Assembly (NCBI RefSeq): GCF_009727155.1
Contig: NZ_WNWM01000002.1
Span: 2,790,001-2,854,000, forward strand
Reading direction: 5' to 3'
Source of the DNA: Pseudoduganella dura
GTDB lineage: Bacteria; Pseudomonadota; Gammaproteobacteria; Burkholderiales; Burkholderiaceae_D
DNA: 64,000 nt
Part shown: positions 8,794 to 16,968 of the stretch, in pieces
Layout of the letters: every line of letters starts with the position of its first letter
Numbering within the stretch: the first letter of the stretch is position 1
The notes under the pieces: generated by a model
What the model was told of the DNA's origin: nothing
Seen by the model: only the letters and a program-made list of their open reading frames with translations
The model's database searches: none
Position numbers and translations under genes: made by a program

Positions 8794-9204
8794 ATGCCCA
8801 CTCTTCCATCTTCCAGGCGCGCCAACTTTTCGGCGCGCAGCCTGATTGCCTTCCTCTGTGTGGGCGGCGCTTCCACGGCCGCGCACTACGTGGCGATGCT
8901 GCTGCTGATGCGCGCCGGCCTGCCCGTGGCAACCGCTTCCGGCACCGGCTTCGCGCTCGGCGCGCTGCTGAACTACCTGCTCAACGAACAGCTCACCTTT
9001 CAAAGCGATGAACAGCGCCGTGTCACCGCGCCCCGCTTCGCGGTCGCGGCCGCCACCGGCCTGCTGCTGAATCATTTCTTGCTGACGACGCTGATCCGCG
9101 CCGGCCTGCCCACCCTGCCCGCACAACTGCTGACCACCATGGGAGTGATCGTATGGAACTACTGCATCCATGGCGCCTGGACTTTTCGACGCCGCCGGAA
9201 CTGA
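8794..9204 (+). CDS. GtrA-family membrane protein
   Basis: 136 residues from the ATG at MPTLPSS; a TTG 10 codons upstream is an alternative. Four hydrophobic segments fit the GtrA/DPMS architecture: LIAFLCVGGASTAAHYVAMLLL, ATASGTGFALGALLNYLL with NEQLTF, RFAVAAATGLLLNHFLL and QLLTTMGVIVWNYCIHGAWTF. GtrA proteins are proposed flippases for bactoprenol-linked glucose. Its end overlaps the next glycosyltransferase gene by 52 bases, so translation is coupled. With the next genes it resembles O-antigen gtrABC modules. Confidence 0.85.
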   Translation: MPTLPSSRRANFSARSLIAFLCVGGASTAAHYVAMLLLMRAGLPVATASGTGFALGALLNYLLNEQLTFQSDEQRRVTAPRFAVAAATGLLLNHFLLTTLIRAGLPTLPAQLLTTMGVIVWNYCIHGAWTFRRRRN

Positions 9205-10184
9205 AGCAGGATCTCAAACCCGTGCCTGTCGTCAGCCTCGTGCTGCCGTGCTTCAACGAGCAGGAAGTGCTGCCCGAAACCACGCGGCGGCTGATTGCGC
9301 TGCTGGCCCGGCTCGAGGCCGAGGGCCGCGCGGCGCCGGGCAGCGCGATCTACTACGTGGACGACGGCAGCAGCGATGGCACCTGGCGCCTCGTCGCGGA
9401 GTACGCGGCGGTATTTCCGACGGTGTGCGGCATCAAGCTGAGCCGCAATCGCGGCCACCAGAACGCGCTGCTGTGCGGCCTGATGACAGCGCCGGGCGAC
9501 GTGCTCGTGAGCCTCGATGCCGACCTGCAGGACGACCTCGAAGCGATTCCCCGGATGCTCGACGGCTACCGCGCCGGCAATGAAATCGTCTATGCGGTGC
9601 GGCGCTGCCGCGATGCGGACAGCTTCTTCAAGCGTGTCACGGCCGAAGGCTATTACAGGCTGCTGGCCTTCCTCGGCGTGCAGGTGCTGTTCAACCATGC
9701 CGATTTCCGCCTGATGAGCCGCCGCGCCATCGAGAGCCTGCGCGGCTACGAGGAAACCCACCTGTTCCTGCGCGGCCTGGTTCCGCAGCTGGGATACCGC
9801 ACGTCCGTGGTGGAATTCGAGCGGGCCGCGCGCTTCGCCGGCGAATCGAAATACCCGCTGCGCAAGATGCTGTCGCTGGCGTGGCAGGGCGTGACGTCGT
9901 TTACGGCCTATCCGCTGCGGCTGATCACCGGCGCCGGCGCGCTGGTCTCGCTGGGCAGCCTGCTGCTGTCGGCATGGGCGCTCGGTATCCGGCTGTTCAC
10001 GGACGATGCCGTGCCGGGCTGGGCATCGGTCGTGATCCCGATGTACCTGCTTGGCGGCGTGCAGCTGCTGAGCCTGGGGATCATCGGCGAATACCTGGCC
10101 AAGGTCTACGAATCGACGAAGAAGCGGCCACGCTTCCATGTCGAGACCGTGTGCGGCAACGGCTTCGGCAAGGATTCGTCGTGA
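9153..10184 (+). CDS. GtrB/DPM1-like GT2 glycosyltransferase (polyprenyl-phosphate sugar synthase)
   Basis: 343 residues. The GT2 core shows VSLVLPCFNEQEVLPET, YYVDDGSSDGT and LVSLDADLQDDLEAIPRM with the metal-binding Asp pair, then RGLVPQLGYRTSVVEFERAARFAGESKYPLRKM near the membrane interface. Two C-terminal transmembrane helices follow (from about residue 255). Family members transfer glucose or related sugars from NDP-sugar to undecaprenyl phosphate. The ATG at 9153 has the ribosome site GGGAG and overlaps gtrA; a GTG at 9222 is the alternative. Sugar identity is not predictable here. Confidence 0.9.
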   Translation: MELLHPWRLDFSTPPELKQDLKPVPVVSLVLPCFNEQEVLPETTRRLIALLARLEAEGRAAPGSAIYYVDDGSSDGTWRLVAEYAAVFPTVCGIKLSRNRGHQNALLCGLMTAPGDVLVSLDADLQDDLEAIPRMLDGYRAGNEIVYAVRRCRDADSFFKRVTAEGYYRLLAFLGVQVLFNHADFRLMSRRAIESLRGYEETHLFLRGLVPQLGYRTSVVEFERAARFAGESKYPLRKMLSLAWQGVTSFTAYPLRLITGAGALVSLGSLLLSAWALGIRLFTDDAVPGWASVVIPMYLLGGVQLLSLGIIGEYLAKVYESTKKRPRFHVETVCGNGFGKDSS

Positions 10185-10345
10185 ACCGGCGGCGTCCGGC
10201 GCTGGCAACCGTGCTGGTGACCAGGGTGCCGGCGGCCCTGTCGGCATGTTCGATCGCCGTGTATTTCGCCTGCAGCGAAGGGATCGGCAATCATCTCGCG
10301 ATGCTGTGGCACGCCGCTCGCGCGATCGCGGAGCACCTGCTGTGA
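10181..10345 (+). CDS. 54-residue ORF translationally coupled within the gtr operon
   Basis: Starts at a GTG overlapping the TGA of the upstream glycosyltransferase and ends with a TGA overlapping the GTG of the next gene, so both junctions are 4-base GTGA overlaps. The product begins basic (VNRRRP) and has one moderately hydrophobic stretch around residues 9-30 with two Cys, then an amphipathic, His/Ala-rich tail. No known family is recognised. The exact coupling on both sides is the main evidence that it is translated. It could be a small membrane subunit of the glycosylation machinery, or simply a coupling leader for the next gene. Confidence 0.55.
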   Translation: MNRRRPALATVLVTRVPAALSACSIAVYFACSEGIGNHLAMLWHAARAIAEHLL

Positions 10346-12234
10346 TCGCGCTGTCCGGTTTGCTGCTGTACCTGCTGCTGTGCGGCTGGATGGCGACCCT
10401 CGCCGCGCGGCGCTTTCGCGCCGAGCGCTGCCTGGTGACGGCCGCGGTATTCTCCGGCGCGTTCATTCTCCCGTTTCACGTGCTGGGCGTGTTCGAGCTG
10501 TCGACCGGGGTTCGCGCTGCCACGACGGCCAACGCGGCGCTGCTGCTGGTGGCCGGGGCACTGGCGTTGCGGCTGGTTCCTCACGCCCGGGTTTCCATTC
10601 CCGCTTCGTTCGAGCGCCATGGATGGGTGCCATCCCTGACGCTGGCCGTCTTTGCGCTGGGCGCGCTGCTGCTGGCCTTCGGCCGGCCGCAAGGCTACGA
10701 GGTGATGGCCTACCACCTGCCGTTGTCCGTCAACCTGCTGCAGACGCACTCGCTGATGGCATGGGATGGCAACTTCCCCCATACCTTCCCGGCCAATGCG
10801 AGCGTGCTGTGGGCGGTGCTGCTCGAGGCGTTGCCGGAACGGCTCGTTTCGGCAGCCAATCTGGTGCTGCTGGTGCCGCTGGTGCTGGCCGTGCATGCGC
10901 TGTGCCGGCTGGCGGAGGCCGACCGCAAGGCCTCGTGGTATGCCTGCTGCGGCATGCTGGGCGTGCCGATGATCGCGTTCTCGTCGGCGGAACTGGGAGC
11001 CGACATCGGCGGCATCGCCTTCGCCACGCTGGCCATGGCCTTCGTGCTGTCGCCGCTGCGCCCGGCGGTGGCGATGACGCTGGCCGGACTGTGCATGGGC
11101 CTGGCGATCGGGTTCAAGAGCCTGCACCTGATCACCGCCGTGGCCGTGGGGCTCGTGGCCTGCGCGCGCGACGGCGCTCCACGAGCTGGCGGACTGGATC
11201 GCGGATTGCAAGTTCACGGCTTGCAAGCTCACGACATGCAGGCGCGATTATGGAATGCGGCCCTGTTTGGCGGGGTGGCATTGCTGGCTGGAGGCTTCTG
11301 GATGCTGCGCAACGCCGTCATGCTCGGCAATCCGCTGCATCCGGTCGGCGTCCCGCTGGTCGGCGCATGGTTCGGCTGGCTGCCGTCGGCCGATTTCGAC
11401 ACGTCGCTGCGCCGCACGACGGAACTGGAATGGGTCGACCACGCCTGGCAATGGCTCTTCTACCCGTGGATGGAATCCCAGCGCTACGGCCAGAACTTCA
11501 AGCACAGCTCGGGCCTGGGCGCTTTCATCGCAGCCGCCATTCCCGGCACCGCGATGGCGCTGGGCGCTGCCGTGATCCGCGATGGCCTGAAGGCGCATCG
11601 CGTGCGGGCCGCGCTGCTGTCCGCCGTGCTGTTCATCGTGGCCGCGTGGTGGTTGCTGGGCGACCGGCAGCCCCGCTATGTGCTGGCCGCGCTGCCGCTG
11701 GCGATGCCGCTGCTGGCATGGGCGGTCACGCAGGCCGCCGGCGGGTGGCGGCGCGTATTCGACATGGGCCTGGCGGTCTGCATCGTGGCGATGCTGGGCG
11801 TGTTCCTGTCGCGGCAGGCATTGCAGTTCGGCGACCGGATCCTGCTGTCGCGGCAGACGTCGCGCGCGGCGTTCTACGAATACCCGGCCATGGTGGACAA
11901 TTTGCCGGCGGGTGCCGCGATTCTCAATCTCGCGGACCGCAGCTGGCACTATCCGCTGGCCGGCGCGGCGTTGTCGAACCGCGTGATCAGCATGCCGGAA
12001 GGCCGGCGCATGCTGGCCCTGCCGCCCAGCCTGACCGCGCCGCGCGAGGTGCGCCTGCGCGCGGCCTCGCTGCGCGCCGCGGGCGTAACGCACGTGTTCG
12101 CGGCGGGCGCCAGGCTGACGCACGACGCCTGCGTGCAACTGGAAGAAGCCGCGCGGCTGGACCGCAACCCCGTCAACGGCGAGCCGCTCGGCAGTGCGCG
12201 CGTGCTGTACGCGGTACGCTACCTGTGCAGATAG
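10342..12234 (+). CDS. Polytopic GT-C-like membrane glycosyltransferase
   Basis: 630 residues, GTG start overlapping the preceding stop. About ten or more hydrophobic helices are visible, with a large loop near residues 115-165 carrying YEVMAYHLPLSVNLLQTHSLMAWDGNFPHTFPANASVLW, similar in layout to GT39/GT83-type GT-C enzymes where acidic and aromatic residues of the first loop bind lipid-linked sugar. The C-terminal ~100 residues look soluble. In the gtrABC scheme this is the serotype-determining enzyme that moves sugar from bactoprenol phosphate to a periplasmic acceptor. A short internal repeat (GLQVHGLQAHDMQ) lies around residue 290. Acceptor unknown; assignment is by architecture and context. 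Confidence 0.7.
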   Translation: MIALSGLLLYLLLCGWMATLAARRFRAERCLVTAAVFSGAFILPFHVLGVFELSTGVRAATTANAALLLVAGALALRLVPHARVSIPASFERHGWVPSLTLAVFALGALLLAFGRPQGYEVMAYHLPLSVNLLQTHSLMAWDGNFPHTFPANASVLWAVLLEALPERLVSAANLVLLVPLVLAVHALCRLAEADRKASWYACCGMLGVPMIAFSSAELGADIGGIAFATLAMAFVLSPLRPAVAMTLAGLCMGLAIGFKSLHLITAVAVGLVACARDGAPRAGGLDRGLQVHGLQAHDMQARLWNAALFGGVALLAGGFWMLRNAVMLGNPLHPVGVPLVGAWFGWLPSADFDTSLRRTTELEWVDHAWQWLFYPWMESQRYGQNFKHSSGLGAFIAAAIPGTAMALGAAVIRDGLKAHRVRAALLSAVLFIVAAWWLLGDRQPRYVLAALPLAMPLLAWAVTQAAGGWRRVFDMGLAVCIVAMLGVFLSRQALQFGDRILLSRQTSRAAFYEYPAMVDNLPAGAAILNLADRSWHYPLAGAALSNRVISMPEGRRMLALPPSLTAPREVRLRAASLRAAGVTHVFAAGARLTHDACVQLEEAARLDRNPVNGEPLGSARVLYAVRYLCR

Positions 12235-12289
12235 GGGAGCATTCCGGATTTTGCCCCGTTGCCGGCACCGCGCCTGTGCCGATACTGCG

Positions 12290-12619
12290 TCAGTTCTTCA
12301 GCAGGATCGTCAGCAGCGCCACCGAATCGGCCGCCGCCGCCAGCGCATGCGGCGTGCCGCCCGCCAGGTACAGCATCTCGCCGCCATGCAGCGTGGCCGT
12401 GCGGCCGTGCGCATCGACCGTGATTTCGCCGGACAGGCATTGCAGCGTGATTTCCCCCTTCACCGCATGTTCGGGCATGGTTTTCCCGGCGGGCAGTACG
12501 AGGCGGATCAGTTCGAGATCATCCGTCTTGGCCAGTGCGATCGACGAAAACTGCGCGCCATCTTCATCGCCGCGCTGCAATGCGAAGACCTGACCGGAGG
12601 AAGCGTGTTGTAAGGCCAT
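12290..12619 (-). CDS. Small cupin-domain protein
   Basis: 109 residues from MALQHASS, chosen because AGGAG lies at ideal spacing upstream; starts 10 or 21 codons further up are possible. A single cupin barrel is visible: GKTMPEHAVKGEITLQCLSGEITVDAHGRTATLHGGEMLYLAGGTPHAL. Candidate metal ligands are the His in PEH, the Glu in KGE and the His in TPHAL. Such stand-alone cupins are often sensors or isomerases; no function can be assigned. It is convergent with the gtr operon. Confidence 0.8.
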   Translation of the reverse strand: MALQHASSGQVFALQRGDEDGAQFSSIALAKTDDLELIRLVLPAGKTMPEHAVKGEITLQCLSGEITVDAHGRTATLHGGEMLYLAGGTPHALAAAADSVALLTILLKN

Positions 12620-12739
12620 GGGCACTCCTGGGTTGAACGTTGTGCTCATCTTATCAAACGGGCGCGCATTGCCGCGCTGCATTGAAATGCGCGCCCCGTT
12701 TCATTCACCATCCTCACGCACCATCCTCACGCACCCCCC

Positions 12740-14110
12740 TCACGCGCCGGGCGGCTGCGCCAATGTCCGCGCGTCCTCTTTCAGGGCGCCGCAGGAAATC
12801 AGCGCTTCGATATCGTTTTTCCGGCCGTACAGCGAGTCCGTCGACGATTTCGCCAGCACCCGGCGCCAGTGCGCTTCCTCGGCCGCATCGGATTGCGGGC
12901 CAGGCTCGGGCGTGGCATCCCTGGTGGACGCATGCTTGGCCGACGACTGCGTGAACGGCCATGGCGTCGGCGTGCCGGCATACGCGGTACGCGCCATGAG
13001 CAATTGCTCCATGCGCCCGGCGGCCGCCTTCATCTCCTCCGGCGCCGGCGCGTTGCGGGCATGCAGTTGCAGGATGGTTCTCGCTGTTTCCAGTTCCGGC
13101 ACGATGAAGTCCTTCAGCAGGAAGTAGTAGCGCACCTGTGCCGCAGCGGCTTCCGCACCGGCTTTCCTTGCCGAGGCGGCGCGCGCCTGCGGCGCCCCTT
13201 GCCCGCAGGCGTTCTTCATCGCTTGCACCACTTCGTTATCGAAAGCATGGGTCACCGACGTCACCGCGACCGCTTCGCGCACATCCTCGTTGAAGATCAC
13301 GAGTGTGCGGGAAAGCTCGGCCTGCAGACCCTGGTCGAAACCGGCGCGTTGCTTGTCGACCTTTTTCGTGAGCGCGGAGAGCTGCTTCGTCGCGGGGTCG
13401 CGGCAGCTGCTGATCAGTTCATGGGTGAACGTGAAGGTACCCTGCCCCAGCACAGCCTGGCATTCCTTGTAGGTGTTGCCGAGATCGTCCAGGCTCTTGA
13501 CGATATCGTCGACATTGGCCGACGCGCTCTGCGGCCTGGTTTTCGACGCATCGATCGCGTTCTTGCCAAGAAACAGCGACCCGGCGCCGCCTGCGACGAT
13601 CAGCAGGAGGGCGGCAGCCAGGGCCAGCTTGCGCCCGCCGGACGAGGCGCCTTCGTGGCCATAGAACGCCGTACGCACCTTCTCGTGCTGCCCGATGTGT
13701 CCGCTGATCGTTTGCCAGCCCCACACCGCCACCGATGACTGGCCCGTCGCCCGCCGGCTGGCCGTGAGCTCCGCCGCGTAAGCCGCCGTGGCGGCATCGT
13801 CGGGCGCCGTGGTCAGCAGGATGAATTCGGCCACCGGATGGGGGAAACCGGCCAGTTCCGACAAGGCGGTATCGATGTCCGTTCTGGTCAGGACCTGGCC
13901 GAAATGCTCGGTGCGGCCTTCGCAGCGCACGGCGACCACTTTGCCGTCCGGCAGCTTCGCCCACGCGTCCACGCCATCCTTGCGCTGGCCGGCACTGCCC
14001 CATCGGCGAAAACGCGTTTGATACACCGCGGACAACAGGTCCAGGGACAGGCGTTCGAAATCCTGCCAGCTGGAGGAACGGGGGTAATCGGTTGAAGCAG
14101 GAGATGTCAT
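12740..14110 (-). CDS. Membrane protein with restriction-endonuclease-like N-terminal domain
   Basis: 456 residues. Residues 14-150 (SWQDFERLSLDLL...KDGVDAWAKLPDGKVVAVRCEGR...FILLTTAPDDAAT...VAVWGWQTI) follow the layout of Mrr-like PD-(D/E)xK domains: helix with FER (Glu19), GVD (Asp48) and a core strand where Q/ExK is expected, here R62-C63-E64, so the catalytic Lys appears replaced. A transmembrane helix spans about 161-181, then comes a mostly helical 275-residue region with four scattered Cys. This would place the nuclease-like domain in the cytoplasm and the C-terminal region in the periplasm. Family resemblance is by eye, function unknown. It is isolated between a cupin gene and a TonB receptor on the same strand. 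Confidence 0.75.
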   Translation of the reverse strand: MTSPASTDYPRSSSWQDFERLSLDLLSAVYQTRFRRWGSAGQRKDGVDAWAKLPDGKVVAVRCEGRTEHFGQVLTRTDIDTALSELAGFPHPVAEFILLTTAPDDAATAAYAAELTASRRATGQSSVAVWGWQTISGHIGQHEKVRTAFYGHEGASSGGRKLALAAALLLIVAGGAGSLFLGKNAIDASKTRPQSASANVDDIVKSLDDLGNTYKECQAVLGQGTFTFTHELISSCRDPATKQLSALTKKVDKQRAGFDQGLQAELSRTLVIFNEDVREAVAVTSVTHAFDNEVVQAMKNACGQGAPQARAASARKAGAEAAAAQVRYYFLLKDFIVPELETARTILQLHARNAPAPEEMKAAAGRMEQLLMARTAYAGTPTPWPFTQSSAKHASTRDATPEPGPQSDAAEEAHWRRVLAKSSTDSLYGRKNDIEALISCGALKEDARTLAQPPGA

Positions 14111-14206
14111 GGGAAACCCGGGCGTGTCGACTTGGACGGTGGCAAATTCTAAGTGCAAGCCGGGGCAAGCATCAATCGAACAGGCGCTATCAGGTGACAG
14201 CGCCAT

Positions 14207-14229
14207 AAAAAAAGCGGCCCTCGGGCCGC
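14207..14229 (-). terminator. Rho-independent terminator of the TonB receptor gene
   Basis: On the minus strand a 7-bp GC stem (GCGGCCC with GGGCCGC, 2-nt loop) is followed by seven T. It lies 61 bases after the TonB-receptor stop and separates that gene from the endonuclease-like gene. Confidence 0.85.
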
Positions 14230-14289
14230 CAAAGCGAGATCGGGCAAGGCGGTCCTTGATGCCGCCAGGCCCGGGGACTTCTCGAAAGG

Positions 14290-16779
14290 TCAGAAACGGT
14301 ACATGACCGAGGCTTCCCACGTGCGGCCGAACAGCGGGCGGGCGTTGATCGGGCCGCTGCCGCCGGTGGTCAGGCGCGAGTTGCCTTCGGTGAGGCCCAG
14401 TTCGTTGGACAGGTTGCTGCCGTTGACGCGGAACTCGATCTTTTCGCCCAGCCGGTACACGGCGCCCAGGTCGAACGTCTTGTATGACGGCAGGTATTGC
14501 AGGTTGGCCTGGTCGGCCCAGCGGTCGCCGATGTACGTGTAGGTCCCGTATACCCGCAGTTCGTTGTCGCCCATCGGGATGCGGTACGACGGCGTGAAGC
14601 GCCCCTGCAGCTTCGGTTGCCGCTGCACGCGCTTGCCGGCCGTGAGCGGGTTGTCCTTGTATTCCGAATCCTGCCAGTTGCCCGTCAGCGTCAGCGTCAG
14701 GTCGCGGACCGGGCGCACGGCCAGTTCGAATTCCACGCCCTGCCCTTTCGATCCGCTGACGGAGTTGAGGATCGTGCCGTCGGCCAGGATCTGCTGGAAC
14801 GCGATGCCGTCGAAATCGGTGCGGAAGTAATTCACGTAGGCGCTGTACAGCGGCGAGGCCGTCTTGAAGCCCACCTCGAACTGCTCCACGGTGGGCGTGG
14901 GCAGCAGGCCGCGATCGTCGACCTTGGCCTGCGTGCCGGCGTTGCGCAGGTCGTCGAAGGCGATAAAGGTATGGCCGCGGTTGGCCCGGGCAAACACGCT
15001 GGCATCGCGCGACAGCTTGAAGTTGCCGCCGATCGTGAACGAGTTGGCCGAATCGGTGCGGTTCAGCGCGGTGTTCGCGCTGGTGGGCATCGACGTGCCG
15101 TTGTTGTACACGGTCAGCGGGTTGTTGTCCGTGTCGCCGGTGGTCAGGCCCGATACCGTGGCATCGAGCTTTTGCCGCTCGCGGCGGATGCCGCCGTCGA
15201 CCTTGATGCGGTCGTTGATCTTCCATTCGTTGGCGATGAACAGCGCCGTGTTGCTGCCGTCGTAGGAGGCCACCGGCGCGTAGTTGACCGGGCCTTCCTT
15301 GCCGCCGTTCGACACGATGACGCCGTTATTGAGCCGCACGTCGATCAGCCGGGCATTCGGCACGGCCGTCATCAGGTGGCTGTTGCCAAGGTACCAGACG
15401 TCGTCCGACGAGTAATTGGCGAAGTAGCCGCCGATCGTCACGGTGTTGTCTTTCATCCACTCGCGGCTGACGCGCAGCTCGTTGGTGGCCGATTGCAGCT
15501 GCTTCTCGACGGCCCACAGGCCGGCCTGCACCACTTGCTGCGTGTCGGCGACGGGGGTGCCGTCCAGGTATGTAGCGGTGGCGGCGGTGGCGGTGCTGCC
15601 GTCCACGGCGTTGCGATACGTGGACAGCGCACCGGCGTTGTAGGCCGCCATCGTCAGCGGGTTGTTCCCCGTGAACATGGCGATCGTGTTCAGGTCGCCA
15701 TCGAAGTAATTGAACTTGTTCGACACGTTCCAGCCACCGATCGTTTGCGCGAAGTCGATGCCGAACACGGTCGATTTCAGCCCGCGGCCATCGCCCAGGT
15801 CATAGTTCAGCGTGCGGCCGGGGCCCGCCTCCACCGTGAAGCGGCGCATTTCGCCGCTCATCAGGGTGCCGGTCAGCGGATCGAAGCCGGGGAATTCCGA
15901 GATGGTGCGGCCTTCGTTCGACGAAATCAGCGGCACGCCCGTGTAGAAGGCGTTCTTGTCGTCGGTGCGGCGGGCGTAGAACGTGATTTCACCGTTGTCG
16001 AGCTTGCGGGTCAGCGTGGCGGTCAGCTGCGTGCCCTTGTCCGCCGGGAAGCCGGCATCGCGCACGCCGTTGGTATTGCGGTAGAAACCGCCGATGGTGC
16101 CATACCAGTTGTCGGCGATCTTGCCGCCGTAGAACACGTCGACCCGGCGCAGCTCGCCGGTGCCGGTCGAGAAGCGGATCGAGCCTTCCGGCGTATCGGT
16201 CCCTTTCTTCAGGATGAAGTTCATGGTGGCGCCGGGCTGCCCGTTCGAGAAGATCGTGCTGGGCCCGCCGCGCAGCACTTCGACGCGTTCGATGGTGTCA
16301 TCGAGCCGGAACGCCGACGAGCCTTCGAAGAACGACAGCGTGGGCACCGGGTAGATCGGGTTGCCCATCATCTGCACGGACACGAATGGCGAATCCGAGC
16401 CGGACGGGAAGCCGCGCACCTCGATGTTGGCGCCCGACTGCCCGCCGGTGGCTTCCGCATACACGCCCGGCACCAGTTTCAGGATGTCGGCCGTGCTGCT
16501 CGGGGCGGCCTGCCGGAGCTGCTCCTCCGTGGCGGTGGTGATCGAAAACGCCGAATCGAGCTTGCGCACGCCGCCGGTGGCGACACCGGTCACCACCACC
16601 TGCTGCAGCTCGGCCTGCACGGCGGCGCCGCCTTCCTGGGCACCGCCGCCGGATGCACCGGAAACCTCTTGCGCCGCGGGCGCCGGGGTGACCGCATCCT
16701 GCGGCGTGGCGGCACGCGCCTGGCTGGTCAGGGCGAGGATGGCAAGGGATATCGAGGACAGCAGGAACCTGTTGTTCAT
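14290..16779 (-). CDS. TonB-dependent outer-membrane receptor (carbohydrate locus)
   Basis: 829 residues from MNNRFLL. Signal peptide to about residue 23 (SQARA), a Gly/Ala/Gln-rich stretch, then the TonB box-like LQQVVVTG near residues 58-65, the plug (AAPSSTADILKLVPGVYAEATGGQSGANIEVRGFPSGSDSPFV...IERVEVLRGGPSTIFSNGQPGATMNFILKKG) and a 22-strand barrel ending in Phe (EASVMYRF). TonB receptors of this type take up siderophores or, in sugar loci, maltooligosaccharides. Divergent pairing with LacI and the GH65 genes argues for a glucoside substrate. Its likely -35 (TTGACA) overlaps the perfect palindrome at 16874-16887. Confidence 0.9.
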   Translation of the reverse strand: MNNRFLLSSISLAILALTSQARAATPQDAVTPAPAAQEVSGASGGGAQEGGAAVQAELQQVVVTGVATGGVRKLDSAFSITTATEEQLRQAAPSSTADILKLVPGVYAEATGGQSGANIEVRGFPSGSDSPFVSVQMMGNPIYPVPTLSFFEGSSAFRLDDTIERVEVLRGGPSTIFSNGQPGATMNFILKKGTDTPEGSIRFSTGTGELRRVDVFYGGKIADNWYGTIGGFYRNTNGVRDAGFPADKGTQLTATLTRKLDNGEITFYARRTDDKNAFYTGVPLISSNEGRTISEFPGFDPLTGTLMSGEMRRFTVEAGPGRTLNYDLGDGRGLKSTVFGIDFAQTIGGWNVSNKFNYFDGDLNTIAMFTGNNPLTMAAYNAGALSTYRNAVDGSTATAATATYLDGTPVADTQQVVQAGLWAVEKQLQSATNELRVSREWMKDNTVTIGGYFANYSSDDVWYLGNSHLMTAVPNARLIDVRLNNGVIVSNGGKEGPVNYAPVASYDGSNTALFIANEWKINDRIKVDGGIRRERQKLDATVSGLTTGDTDNNPLTVYNNGTSMPTSANTALNRTDSANSFTIGGNFKLSRDASVFARANRGHTFIAFDDLRNAGTQAKVDDRGLLPTPTVEQFEVGFKTASPLYSAYVNYFRTDFDGIAFQQILADGTILNSVSGSKGQGVEFELAVRPVRDLTLTLTGNWQDSEYKDNPLTAGKRVQRQPKLQGRFTPSYRIPMGDNELRVYGTYTYIGDRWADQANLQYLPSYKTFDLGAVYRLGEKIEFRVNGSNLSNELGLTEGNSRLTTGGSGPINARPLFGRTWEASVMYRF

Positions 16780-16873
16780 GGCAATTTTACTTTCATTTGT
16801 GAATTGTCGTCTCCGGACAATGCGCCGTGATAGCGCCGCCGCTGGTCTGTGTGACAACATTGAAACGCACAAA

Positions 16874-16908
16874 TGACATCGATGTCAATCTAAATGCTAT
16901 CGATGTCA
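16874..16908. promoter_or_regulatory. Double LacI-type operator between TonB receptor and lacI
   Basis: O1 (16874-16887) is the perfect palindrome TGACATCGATGTCA; O2 (16895-16908) is TGCTATCGATGTCA with one altered half-site. Their centres are 21 bp apart, two helical turns. On the minus strand TTGACA (16883-16888) with TTCAAT (16859-16864) at 18-bp spacing would be the receptor promoter and its -35 lies in O1. On the plus strand GTGACA (16915-16920) and CATAAT (16937-16942), 16 bp apart, would drive lacI. The central CG step is characteristic of LacI-family sites. Confidence 0.7.
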
Positions 16909-16968
16909 TTTCGCGTGACAACAGTGTTGGATCTGTCATAATGCCCCCAACTTTTTTCAGGACACACG

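Noticed and set aside
12740..15226. An 828-codon open frame on the minus strand
   Set aside because: Only the last 456 codons (from 14110) have coding character. The upstream part is a shadow of the TonB receptor gene and crosses its terminator.
14290..16779. Classic siderophore receptor assignment for the TonB-dependent protein
   Set aside because: Possible by sequence type, but the divergent LacI gene, operator and GH65 operon point to sugar uptake; kept as an alternative only.
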